From: Neurospora tetrasperma FGSC 2508
Lineage: Eukaryota > Ascomycota > Sordariomycetes > Sordariales > Sordariaceae
Length of the DNA: 64,000 nucleotides
Reading direction: 5' to 3'
Assembly (NCBI RefSeq): GCF_000213175.1
Contig: NW_009799104.1
Coordinates: forward strand, 960,205 to 1,024,204
Both the position numbers and the translations under genes were made by a program. Shown in pieces: positions 1-12,076 of the stretch (positions are counted from its first letter, which is position 1; every line of letters begins with the position of its first letter). The notes under the pieces are model-generated. The model saw nothing but the letters and a program-made list of their open reading frames with translations. It ran no database searches and was not told the origin of the DNA.

Positions 1-1606
1 CCCTGCCGCCGCTGATATCCCGTGGTAAGCCCACGACCGGGCGCTCAGATCGTAGTGTAGGAGTAACGGTTTGTGCACTGTCACCAATCGGCAGGATCAC
101 AGGAAGAAAAGATGCGGAATAGGGATGCGGCAATCCGTCAACTGGTCGGCCATATCAGATGAAAAATGTGGTTGTGGTGGTGGGGTCAAGACTGCCGAAT
201 GAGCCAAACCCCTAGCTGCGCAAGCTCGAACCCTGGCGGTATGTATCCTTCATTGTTAGCATCGATCCACCTTTCGACGTCATCAAGACATGCTCTCTTC
301 TTAGTGTAGCCCGATAGCCCCACATCAGCGCTACGCTGTTACCCACCCTCCTCTGGGGCTCTGAAGAACTTCACCACAGCACTGTAATCGCAACAACAAA
401 CAGCGCCATGTACTCGCTAGGTTCAATAAGTGCTTGACCGAGTTTGCTCACCTCGAACTCCACTGTTCTTCACCGTGCCGAGCCAGAGTTAGGGCTAGGT
501 GCCCGAGGCCCACTTTCTTCATTACCCCTACGCTGTTTGGTGCAATCTAGCTGTCGATCCCGAGTCACGATTGCGATGCCAACGAGTGGAAACCGCCAAC
601 AAAAGCTTTGTCGTGGATAAAGTGGGGGGGACATTAGGACGAAACTCGGTCTTGCTCGGTAGGTAGCTCGGATGGGTCGTGTCGAACGAAACGCGAAGCT
701 ATTCCTGCAATTTTGGCGACTGCAGCCCATCCACTCCTCTACATGGGCAGAGTCACCGCTGAGTCGCCAAGGTTAGTCATCCACTTTGTGTGTTGGCCTC
801 CCCTTAGTGAGCAATGTTAGAGCAGTTGCGATGACGCTGATGGCGGCGTGACGATGATGATGGCGACGGTGACATGCTTCGGTGGCCCATAGCCATGAAT
901 TGGCCATGGAAGGAAAGAGAAACCCCCAACCCCTTGTAAATGATATAAGGAATGAGACTTGATCAACACCTAAAACGTCTGCCCGTAACTCCTGCAAAAG
1001 AATACCACAAGGTCCATCCGTAGTGTCGGAGGGCACACATGCTGTGATATAGCATGATGTACTTGACGTTTGGACTGACCAAGGAGCATCGCATTTCGCT
1101 GCATGTTATTGCGAAAGTGAGATGGCCTGACCATGAATGCATAAATGGAAAATGGTATATGTGATAAAGATGATATAGCAAAAATCCTTCCAACTTTTTG
1201 TTTTCGCTCTCTTATTTTATAGTGCCGCCAACTCCAGTGCCATATATGCGATGCCTTCGTACCCAAACAAGACAAAATCGAGCCTTGATGCAACTGGTAG
1301 AGACAAATAGTCAAATAAATCGTCGCGTTCGTGCCATTTCAATACCCAAAAGAAACAGGAAAGGAAAAGAAGATACCACAAGAACAACTCCCTGCTGCGC
1401 CGACATAAATAAAACTACCATCACCACCTCCATGTTGGAGCATATGTTGGTCCTTTGGATACTGAACAGGCCTCATTGGGCCATGATATCGTATGGGACC
1501 GACTATAAATGTGGAAGGATTGGTATTTCAGACTAAGAACGGGGCATGGGTATCCGAGAAAGGCAAGAAACATCGCTTTGTTGGTGTGACTTGAAATCAG
1601 ATCTCG
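1..1606. other. Intergenic, left edge
   Basis: No gene is supported here. The short open frames have no recognisable motif and no convincing splice pattern. The right part, up to 1606, probably holds the 3' untranslated region of the minus-strand copper-fist gene that ends at 1607. Confidence 0.5.
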
Positions 1607-3382
1607 TCATGATGAGCCATCCCAAAGCGGGTGGACAGTGCCATCGGCTGGGGCGGGGTCTTGGAGGGCCAAACCGCCGTAGTGAGTGATCCAGAAAGCC
1701 GGATCATCCTCAAGGGGAAAGTTGCTGAAATCGGGTAAGTTACTCGTCAAGAGATTGGAATCATCACTGCCAAGTGACGAGTTGTTTGCCAAAAACTTGG
1801 CACCGGCCTTCATCATCTTGAACTCTTCAAAGTCAAGGAAAGGGTCAGCAGCACCGTAGAGGTTGGGCTGGGGCTGACCATACCCAAAGCCGCTACCGGA
1901 CGTAGCGGCACAGAAACCAGATGTAGTCTCCCAGTCATCCAGAGCTGGCAAAAAGTCCTCGACTTCAGACATGTCGCCCGAGGTGGATGTGTTGGTGGTC
2001 AAGGTGGAAAGCGACTCAGATCCGTAGTAATCGAAGGAGCCGTAGCTTTGCGCCTGGTCATAGCTGGACGGAGCAAAGTCCACCGACTTGTTGCCCAAGT
2101 CGAGACCCTCGTAGTGGCTCCAATCAACAGAGGTAGCGCTCAAACCGGCGCTGAACAGGGGCTGATCATTGTCGGAGAGACTGCCAAAGAAGTCTGCGCT
2201 GTTGGGGACATATGGGGTGTACTTGATGCTGGAAAGATCCAAAGGAGGGAGCTGTCCGTTGAGCTGGGCAAACGTCGAAGAGCCCGTCATAAGTGGCGAG
2301 GCGGACTCGGACTGTGCTCCACGCTGCATGGCAAGGCCACTGCCGCTGACGTCCAAGTTATCGACGGAGCGAGCTCCCAGGCTGGGGGTGGTGCTATGCA
2401 TGGAGTTACCCCTGCTGAGCGTGTAAGGACCGCACTTCTGCGAGGGCTTGGTATGCTTGTACGTGGGCTTGTGATGGCCGTTGGCGTCGAAAGAGAGCAT
2501 GGCATCCGAGTTGGTTGTGTTGGCCCTGCGCCTGCTGCGGGAAGCGGACTTTGAGCAGCTTCGCGATACGGAAGAGCAGCTTTTGTCCGAGTCAGACTCG
2601 GGGACGGTCTCGAGCTGAGGATGCTCCTTCTTGTGGCAGCAGGTACAGCGACCGCCATGGTTGCAACAGCAGCTTTCTGCAAGTAGACGATATGAGAGTC
2701 AGACAAAGCACAGCCTCATCAACCCGGCACAGCGAAGACTGGATGCTCACCCTTGTGACCCTCGACCGTTACTTGCAAGTGAATGCACTTGCTCGTCTTT
2801 TCACCGCAGTCGCACTTGACGTGCGAGGCGCGATACTTGCGCATGGACCGACAGTGCTGACATTGCGAAACCGGCCGCCCCTTTTTGTTAATGTGCTGGA
2901 GTGGACGATCTGCAGCCGCACCGCGCAAAATTAGCACAATTCCCCACGTAAAAGAACCGATATCAAGACGATTGAATAGACACTGCCAAGCCAATTGCAT
3001 GAGCTGCACCTTCGTTGACCAGAAATTGCCCTCCTTCTCCCCAATGCTTCCTTCGGCCCCATCGTTTCACGATGTCCTAACCCGAGTGCCCACGGGTGTC
3101 CACGGTTGCTCACAGTTTAGCGATCTGGGGGCTTCAAACAAGGCAGGTCGTCTCGCCTTGGAACCAGGTTCCAGCACCACCCAAAACCTACTCTCGCCCC
3201 CTTGCCTTTCAAGCCGACCTTCCAGTGCAGTGCAGTGCAGTATGGATCAAGTAGTAGGTAGGGCTAGCGGGATGTAATGCGAACTCGGCAATATGGAGTT
3301 ACTCACCGTGGTGTTGGCAGTTGCTCACACGATGACCCCTCACACAGGCCTCGCAAGCCCACTTTTCACCGTTGATGAGCAT
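1607..3382 (-). CDS. Copper-fist DNA-binding transcription factor
   Basis: Three exons on the minus strand, 3382-3307, 2909-2751 and 2676-1607, give 434 residues. The start MLINGEKWACEACVRGHR is the copper-fist signature. It continues across intron 1 (397 nt, long for this window) into HDRPLQHINKKGRP and the CxxC/HxxCxC zinc and copper ligands (QCQHCRSMRKYRASH, then KCDCG), so the fist covers about residues 1-50. The second intron is 74 nt and joins in phase. Just after it lies a second Cys cluster, CCCNHGGRCTCCHKKEH (about residues 80-96), typical of fungal Ace1/Cuf1/GRISEA-type regulators. The rest is Ser-, Asp- and Pro-rich with acidic stretches that could activate transcription. By family it should act in the nucleus, binding copper-response elements upstream of copper uptake or detoxification genes. 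I cannot tell from sequence whether it is a copper-starvation (Mac1-like) or copper-excess (Ace1-like) regulator. The splice model is my own reading; all junctions are GT-AG and keep frame. Confidence 0.9.
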
Positions 3383-6300
3383 GGTCGTTGAAGCTTTCGG
3401 ATGTAATGTTAAAGGTGATGCTGGCGATCGGACCTCAGACTTCAGGCCTCGAGAATGCTGGATCTAGCAATGGAAACTTGGGTGGGTTGGAATATCTAGA
3501 AGTCGCTGACGTGGTGCGGTGACGCTGCTGCGGGATCGGAGCTTGGTTCCTAGCACAAGAACCCTATTGCCAAACTTTTTTTTTTTCTCCTTCCTCAAAA
3601 CTGGTTATGTGTGACTGGTGGCGGGATCACGGGCCAGTACTTTCGCGTCCTGTATCTGCGACTCGACTCCCTGGAGTTATTGCGCTGGAGCTGGGACTCG
3701 GAGCTGTATGTTTGTCGGTGTTTTGCTGCTCAGGGGCAACGCGTGCAGACTCGGTCGAAGCTGTCGATGGTAAGGTACGGTTGCAGGTGATTGATGTACC
3801 TCTGGGTGCGGTCGAGACTCCCGGGTAATGTGCCCTCTATGATTGGGGTGGTCCAGTGCACTGATGTAAGCCTTCGCTTCAGGGGGTGGGCACCTGGTAA
3901 AAAAATGTCTAGAGTGGGAAAAACAAAGATGTCGAAATACGCAAACTCTCAAATGCTCATGCCCGTGCGTGCGGGTATATAGGTCGACGGGAAACAGGTG
4001 GCAATAAGACCAAAAAAAAGAGTTGGGAAAGCAAAAGTGCCGATGACTCCGGTGAACAAAGCCGCCCTCGCAACAAGCATATAAAGATGGCAGACAGGAC
4101 CAGGCAATGTGGGCTTGAAGTGGAGATTTGGCCAAAGTTCGTGTGTAAGTCGCGGGCGCGAGAGCGACGGTGGGCGGCGACGGTAAGCTAGTACGGTGGG
4201 CGGAAAGGTTGGTGACGAGGCCCTGGCTGTGGTGGCTCTTGGGACGGGGCCTGGGGGTTTGCCAGACCGGGGACTCCAACGACCAACGGGGACCGACTGG
4301 AAATTGGCGGGCGTAAGTGGGGCTCGCAGAACATGGGACACCACTGCTTGCCTGCAATCTTGCTGCAACCTCACGGGATGGGTGTCGGGAAGGCTTGCCT
4401 TGTACTCCGGGCCTGGGGGGGTAGGATCTCGGCTGAGCTGCACTGTTGGGAAACCAACCTGGAGACTAACCCGGAGACTGGAGTCGGGGTGGGGTGAAGA
4501 TTGCTGACTGCCTGTATTCGCGTAGTAAGATAGACGTACGGTATCTATCGATGTAATTTTCCCAGCTCAAGATTTCCGGGTCGGCGGCTTGGCAGTGACA
4601 GCTTGTCTGGCTGAAGACTTGCTCGAGTGGACGTTCAAGTCGATCGAGATATTGCGGCAGCCGGGCGACGGGGTCAAGCACATTTCCTGGTTTCCAGACA
4701 GATCAAGCTAGGTAGGTCTGCACGTCGGAGAGGTGTCTTAACCGCCAAGGTGAGGTGAGGAGGGACGCCGCTCTCATTGGGACAAGCAAAGGGGCAAAGA
4801 GAAGGACGTGAGAGTAGAAAAGAGATGAGCTAGTAAGGCGCCATATCCCATGGTCGGCGGCCGACGGGCAAGAGGGTGGTCCGGTCTTTTTAAGGTCTCC
4901 CTGTCCCCTCCAACACCCGCCATGAGGATATGGGGGGCTCGGGGAATGCCACTTTTACCTAGAAAAAGGCATGGGCCACGGCGGGATAGGTAGGAGCGGC
5001 CGAAGAGAGATCATGATAAATGGATACCTCGTCGAGCTGCCAACTCGCTGTCCAGGGCCTGCTTCCCGTGCTGCTGATGAGCCATCCGTCACTCACTGCG
5101 TGCAGTCACTGGCAGACTGGCACTGCATCCCGTTGTCCATTTGTGGGCATTGTGGGATGGGCGTCCGTCTGGGGTGGGCCATGGTCGTAATAAGGCTAGC
5201 GATTATGTTGCAGAACATGGGAGACAGGATGGAATAGATCAAAGCCGGAATGATCATTGAGCAATTGGAAGAAAGCAAGACCCCAAGCCGGGAACACCAG
5301 GCGAGCCCGGGGTGCAGTGACGAAATGGGAGCTGCCAGATCGGGATGCTAAGGGAACAGGTGCAGTCCGGTGCCCGGTGTGGTGGGCGGGTTTCGTTGAA
5401 CCTTTGACCGCAGCTGCACAGATTGCAGAGGAAGTCGCAGTGACTCCCGTCTGGTGCTCGCATGAGGCACAAAGCTCCGGGCTCAAGGTACCTACCTATG
5501 AATAATGTACCCAAGTTGCAGAGGTAAGCTTCAACTCCATCCTGGCCTATGGTGTCCTGCCTGTTGGGGAGGGGGGTCAGGTTAGTTGTAGGCAAAGTCG
5601 GCATCGCGTTGCAACCTAGAGGTACTACACGGAGCCCCAAATGGTAGGCATGGGAGGTTGGCCCGGCGGATGAATTGACACTGCACGCTTCGTGGCACGA
5701 GCTCTGTCAGTGAGATATCACCTGTAGGTCTATTACAAGACAATTCTTCTTGATAGACGGGGGGAGGAGTAGCGGGAGACACACAACTCTAACCCGAGCT
5801 GAAGGCAACATAAGCGACGACATAGGAAAGAACCGGGCTGGAAAGACCGAGACGAGAAGTGCCTTTGGGATGTCCTTGAGACAAGGCAATCACAACCTCG
5901 AGCCTTCGTTGTATCCGTCATGACCCAGCATCAGGAAGTGTCGGGCATTCCTCCTGTGAACGCTGTTGGCAGGCGCCATGTGGCAGGTTCGGAGCAGAGC
6001 GGGATGGAAACCGCAAGCCCTGGCAGCCATTTCCTGAATTCAGCATCATTAATGTAGCCTGCCATCCGTGCTTCATCCCACCCCATTCTGGTCTCATGCG
6101 ACCTGTCTTGATTGGACCCCTATTCGTGTCTTGCTATCAGTCGCATTCTACGCAGCTTGACCCCGAATTCGATGTTAGGGGTTTCCACAGATCGGTGATG
6201 AGGTGAGCGTGGGGAACCTGGATTACTACTAGTACACCACCTCACAGAAGTCGAAACGTTGCTTCCTCTCATGCTAGTGTACTGTCGGCCCTAGCTGGTT

Positions 6301-9300
6301 CAGTCTTTCTGAAGCTGAGTGCGATGATGAGATGGTTTGAAGGTAAGGTAGCCTTGGCAGGTACGATGAACCCCAAACTCGGCTCCTTCCTGACTCGGGA
6401 CAGTCTCTTTGTGAGGAAATGGAAGGAGGGTCGAACTGCACGTGTAGAGGTAATGACAGGAGCAAGCCCATGGAGGAAAGAATACCCGGATGTACCGCAG
6501 CATAGTGGACGGTAGTGGTTGATACTTCCACTTCTATCTCCGATCGTCGCCGGGTGCCCTGGGCAGGCATCTCAGTGGGGACCTCTACGATGGAGATGTG
6601 TTCTGAGTCGTTCCACTGTTCCCCGTGCTCTGCCCGGCCCCATTTTGCACTGCAAGCCATCGATTCGCATCGACGGAAGCGACCTTGTCATCACGCAATG
6701 AAACAGGTTCCATCGTGAAGCACTCGCTTAAAATCTTACTTTGTTGCGCACCTCCCACGACAAGCGCGCCCACTCAGCCTTCCCATTCGGGCTCTCCCAG
6801 GGCACCCGGCCTTTTCCATCGTCACTTGCAATTACGGGCTTGTTGCATCCTTCCCACGCCCGGCCTCCCCCGGGTCTTTGCTACGAGAGGAAGCCACCCT
6901 GCCTCCCTGCTTACCGAGGCAGCGAGACATGAGGCAACATGGACAACATGAAAGCCTCCCTCTGCCTTTACGTTTGCCGTAACCGCTCGGTCGCGTATCC
7001 GAGAGAGCGCAAAGAAGGCTGGCGAGAATGGTTGCAGCTTTAAATGAGCACATGCATCAACGAAACCGCCGAATTGGGCCCGTCTTTTAACCTGTTCTTG
7101 TATAAGGTAACAGGCTACGCTAGGCCCGCAGCCAATTACCCTGGGGTTCGTCCTCCTCCTCGCTTGCCCAGTTCCACGCTAAAGAATCGCTACTCTCCTT
7201 TGGGCCCAACAACGGCCCATGCTGGCTGATCGGATTAGAGCAGTTCAAACCAACACCTCCTCCACAGCGCACATCCCACAACCCTAACGGTATCGACGGG
7301 CAGCTCTGCAGCCTATAAGTCCATTGGTGGGGTCATCGCCGAATCTCCGCCGCTCACAACTTGAAGTGACAGGCTGACAGCTTGTAGTAAAATCATGTCT
7401 TTCGAAGACACCTCTGTATCCACAACATCATCTGGCCTCGGAATGTCTCACTGTCTAATATCTGTGCATGTATGGGGAAATCAAGATCCATACCGGGATG
7501 ACTTGGCTGGTTCGAGTCCCAAGTCGTTCCTTTGCCAGAAGATATCGATTCGTCTGTACGGTGTGGATGAAGCATCTTATCTTGTAGGAAGGGAACCCCC
7601 AGCCTTTTGACAATGACCAAAAGGCGGTGCTGAAGTATACCACATATCTCATGTTTTCAGCACTTTCATGATTCTCTCACAAATTGTCTTACTCAAGCAG
7701 GTCGAAGAGGAGAGAGCCGACATACAATTTGCGGATACAGGTTCGATCCATGGCAACAGCCGGACCGCGCTGCAGCGGTCGCTAATGTACGTGCAACTCC
7801 ACCATCTTACTGTAGTGTATGTATATCGACATCAAGCGAAACCAACCACACAAATTGGGACTTCTGCGACCGATCAAGGCAGAACCTAACGATACCTCTT
7901 ATGGAACACCGTACAAGGGCTTCCGTATCTTTACCAGGCATCTCCGATACCTTGGCCCGGTTGCAGCATAAAACACAACCACAACCTTACGGATCCCAAG
8001 CTTCTTAATGGTCATCCAGGGGGTTGACAGGTTCCATACGACCTGACACAGGCCCATGATACAGCCTCATCATTTCTTTGCCGCCCGCTACGGGTTAATG
8101 AGAAAGCTGCATGTTAGGGTGCCTAAATACGCTAGATGGTCTCCACCAAGCCGCATCAAAAGGGGCCGACTTCTCCAGAGTCCCCCAGATCGGCAACAAC
8201 AGGGGTATCGACCACCATGCTAACAAAATTCGCCGGGACATGGCCGACTGTAGAATACACCGCGGATGGAACGAAGAGAATCAACTTGAAAATCGGACCA
8301 ACAAACGTGGACCATTCCAGTCTTGAGGTAACCAGAACTCCGTTCTCGTGGTCGCAAAGGTTTACGGGTGCACCTTGCATTCTGTTTCCATGTTGTCTCG
8401 AAGTTGCTGCTCTTAGAAGGAGGTCATGCCGAAGCCCTGTGCAAATACGTAATCCATGATTTGTCGGGTCAGTCCGCCTTCTCCGCGAAGCAGTTTTACC
8501 GGCCAGCCGGCTCACACCTCACATTCGCCCAAGTAGCCAAGGCGAATGCGGATTTATCCCCCTAATTCACTTCAATTGTCCTACTATCCACTCGGTCCTT
8601 GCTGATGACAAGCTGGGGATTTTCATACCGCCTCTAGTCAGCTCAGCTCCTACATCACGAGTCTGTCCTTCTGGGCTCGTTGAACCACTGCCCGTGCTCG
8701 CTGTTTCACTGCCCTCATGAAGGATGAAGTGTTACACGGCGCATCAGCAATTGACAGTCGAGTAGTACTCGCCAGGCTCAATCTTGTTTTTTTTTGTCTT
8801 CTTTTTTTTGGTACAAATGCCAGCATCATCTAGACATCATGTGAAATGTCAGACTTCACCGACCGCCTGACCTCAGATTGATGGAAGCACTAAAATGACA
8901 TATCACGTCTCATGGAGGATTCGTTTAACGGGTTACAGGTTCGACACAGAGGACACGCTTCGGATCCAAAGTGGGCTCGGCAGCAGCGTATTTCGATAAC
9001 TGGTGTAAAATCCAGAATGGTCTTCTTCCTTTCGTCCTTTGCCCTTCGGCCAAGTTGAAACTGCCAGGTTGGCTATTTCTGGGCATCGTATCTGTCAAAG
9101 TTGTGATAGAAGCGACAAAAGCTTGGGTTAATCACCGACCAAGCATCATAGTAGTTCAAGGCGAGACGCAATACGTTAACATCGCAGTTGCCTTCCTCAG
9201 CACAGGAACGATCGTGCCGAGATGACCTTCTGACACTATGCAAACCTTACATCGTTCTGATATGCCATTCCCGGGGGTCCAAAACCATGTATGCTTCTTC

Positions 9301-11469
9301 CGCATCGGACTGTTGGAAGTGCCAAATATGCTGTGTTTGTTGATGTTGCTCCGTCTGTGTCGCTGTCTGAGTGAGCACAGGTCGAAAGTGTTGTCGTACT
9401 TGTTTGACAAGGTAAGTGTGTACCCTTTATTACTGGGCAGTGTCATCTCACTGATATGCTGCTATATAGGATGCCAGAAATTGGACGGGTGATCACAAGG
9501 CAATCGGGTTGTGCAACCAACCGGCTGATACACTGTCGATTTCTGCAATTGTTCTAGAAGACCCGGTCACCATCCCATACTCCGCACTCTCTTCAAGCCA
9601 TGTGCTTTCGTTTTCGGGGTTCAGAAGTTCGAGGCGATGCGGAGAGGACAAATGATGGGAGGGCGGCAAGATTCCATACACATGTGCCATTTTCGTCCAA
9701 TTTAGCCAGACGACAGATCAGAGTGTGCCTATGACCCCTCGGCGAGCTCAGGTTCACACCCTCGTCGGCGCTTGTCGACTCGACGCCTCACATCGAGCCT
9801 TGACGAAGAAGCCAAGCCCGAAGTTGTCGATGTCGTTGCTGCAATGATCTACCCAGAGTTTTAAAGGTTCGTCTCGGCTTATCGGGTCAAAGGGAGCGGG
9901 GAGAGCTCTTGTCTCCTCTTCTGCATCCTCTCCCGATTCAAACACGAATCCTTCAGACACCACTCGATGATGAACCACAAGGGGACAAGGGAGGAAAACC
10001 AAAAGGGTCTCCTGCGGCAAGCTTCTGAACTGATTTGTCGGTCGACACCTTCAGGGTGGTTGGCCCTGAAGATGACGTTATTCTCATTCTTTGAAGCATG
10101 ACGTGCACGCTAGAAACGGCTGCAGCGGACGAAGAGTATCAGTCGGAGTTCAATTCCCAAATCAATGGCTTTTTCTCTGTCTTATCACTGGCCAGCCATA
10201 ACGCCGTGATGGAGGTGGTGGCATCACGGTAGAAATCCCGTTCATGTCGTGGTTGAAGAAGAGTGGAGTAAGGGAACAGAGCTCGAGCCCGGGCCATGGA
10301 TGTATTTACCTACGGTGGAGCCCACGTTCATCAAAGCTTCCCTCAACAGAGCCTAGCGGCACTCCGGCAGGCCACTTGTGCCTCTCTTCACCACCTTTGC
10401 ATCCATATTCCATCCACCTGAATTTTCACCCCCTCATAAAACCCCCACGTTTTGACAACAACTCAATTTTCCTCCCCGCAACCAAATAAGTCGTCTCAAT
10501 TTTCTTTCAGTTTCTTTGCCTATCTTTTCCTCCCTCTGCCAACCCCACGACGCCAATCAATCAATCAATCCCGATCATGAAGTTGATCATGCTGCTGCTT
10601 TCTTGACGATTGCATCGCAGAAAATTTTCATGTCTTGCAGTGGTGCTACCACGGGATTGGCAAGCTACATCGGCCCTCCGGCCTCGCCGTCTACCGAAAC
10701 ACGCAAGCCGCAAGCGACAAAAAGTTGCACGACCATGAGCTAAGCCGCTTGGCTCATTGATTCCCTCTCGCTTCCCCTCTTCCCTTCTACATCCTCCTTT
10801 CCATTATGACAGAGTGCAACACCAGGTTCGGCCCATGCGCGGCGTTCACCAAAGTTCATTTAGCCCTCTCCTGCCTCGTCCTCCCCCAAGCCTTGTGACA
10901 GACTGCTGGCGATTATCCGTCAAGCTCTGTTCGTAGCTCGTTGTAGCTGAGCTAGGCGCGGGAAGATTGAAGGGGGCAGGCTGAAAGGAGATGTCGAGGT
11001 GAGCTGCCGAACATGACATTGCACCTACACGTCAGGACACCTCATCACCTTAGGCGAGGCGCGATGCGGCGAGGGCCGTCAACGCGTTTTGGTACTTCCA
11101 TCCTTCCCATTCTTTTCCATCCCCCCATCCATCAGCGCGGCTGCGATCATTGATGGTGTTATTGCAAATGTGGTTGTTTACCACATCACCTTGCCATTAT
11201 GCAAAGTGGCTTACCTACCCTCTACTTTTTTTTTTTTTTTTGCCAAGCAAGGTGTTCGCTTTATGTGTTCATCTACACATCTACGTCTCAACTGGTTGAC
11301 GTTGATGTCACAAGCTTAATGGCTAGATTGACATATTTCAAACCCAATGCTGGGCGCCCGTGTTGACCGTCTCGTCTTGAGCTTCACATGATATCCGGGA
11401 ATCAGTGGAGGTTACATTCTAATATTCCAAGCAGTAATGTCTGTTGCTGTATATTTCATGATACTCTTT
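3383..11469. other. Long gene-poor region (about 8 kb)
   Basis: No gene is supported. Many short overlapping open frames occur on both strands, the longest 226 codons (minus, 3677-4357), but none has a recognisable motif and most lack paired splice sites that extend them. Part next to 3383 must be the promoter and leader of the copper-fist gene. Around 10380-10560 a pyrimidine-rich, CAAT-containing stretch, with three tandem AATC units near 10556-10569, resembles a fungal promoter, but only a nine-codon ORF (MKLIMLLLS) follows at about 10577. Base composition is ordinary, unlike the AT-rich block that follows. Non-coding RNA genes or old degraded genes could be here, but I cannot see them. 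Confidence 0.45.
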
Positions 11470-11500
11470 AGGCGTGTTCGTTACCACAGTAAAAAGTTAG
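11470..11500 (+). repeat. Left terminal inverted repeat (31 bp)
   Basis: It matches the reverse complement of 19496-19526 at every base, and the match stops at both ends. The outer base is A after TTT. It contains one CACAGTAA motif. Confidence 0.9.
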
Positions 11501-11597
11501 AGGGTATTCAAATTTGCAGGGTTCGGGTCGTAGTAAATATACTAGCTTACTAAACTACGCAGTATTTGGTATTTCTCAGTGAAAATGCTTAATTTCT

Positions 11598-12076
11598 TGT
11601 AACGAACGGCGGTCTGATCTGCCTAAGTGAGATAGCTGAAGGTATAAAGACTATCAGTACTATTCGGTGAAGCTAAAAGGTTTACAATAAGTATACGTAC
11701 GTAATACTAGTTTCAGTGATAATAATCTAAATTCTCTAGTCGTCCCTTTATACCTTTTCGTCCTACTACGAGTTATATATCTCTAGCTATTTATATAATT
11801 GTAAACTCCGTAATCTACATAATATTTACTCTAATATTATAGTTTACTATAAGCCCTAGCTTACCTGTAAGTACTAATTTACTTGTAAATACTAATTTAC
11901 CTGTAAGCACTAGCTCACTATAAGTACTAGCTTACTAATAAGCTACCTATATTAATAAGCTACCTACTACGCCCTTCTAGGCTTTTCCTTAATTTATAAT
12001 TATATTAACTATCTATAGGCGGGGCTATTGCATCTTAAAGGTTTAAGTAACCCTAATATTATTTAAATTTATAATA
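11598..12076 (-). repeat. 3' LTR of the gypsy fossil (479 bp)
   Basis: It aligns along its length to 18527-19025. In plus-strand view it starts TGTAACGAACGG and ends next to the polypurine tract. It is more AT-rich than its partner. It contains degenerate copies of an approximately 18-bp tandem unit that is clearer in the other LTR. Confidence 0.85.

Noticed and set aside
443-450. TTTGCTCA, matching the yeast Mac1 copper-response element, near the copper-fist gene
   Set aside because: An 8-mer is expected about twice by chance on both strands of this window, and this one lies downstream of the gene rather than in a promoter.
3677-4443. Overlapping minus-strand open frames of 226 and 164 codons
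   Set aside because: No motif, two frames cover the same DNA, and the composition is skewed to Ser, Pro, His and Arg as in GC-rich leader sequence.
7500-7530. GGTTCGAGTCC, resembling a tRNA T-loop
   Set aside because: No matching acceptor, D or anticodon stems can be drawn around it; the same holds for GGTTCGATCC near 7742.
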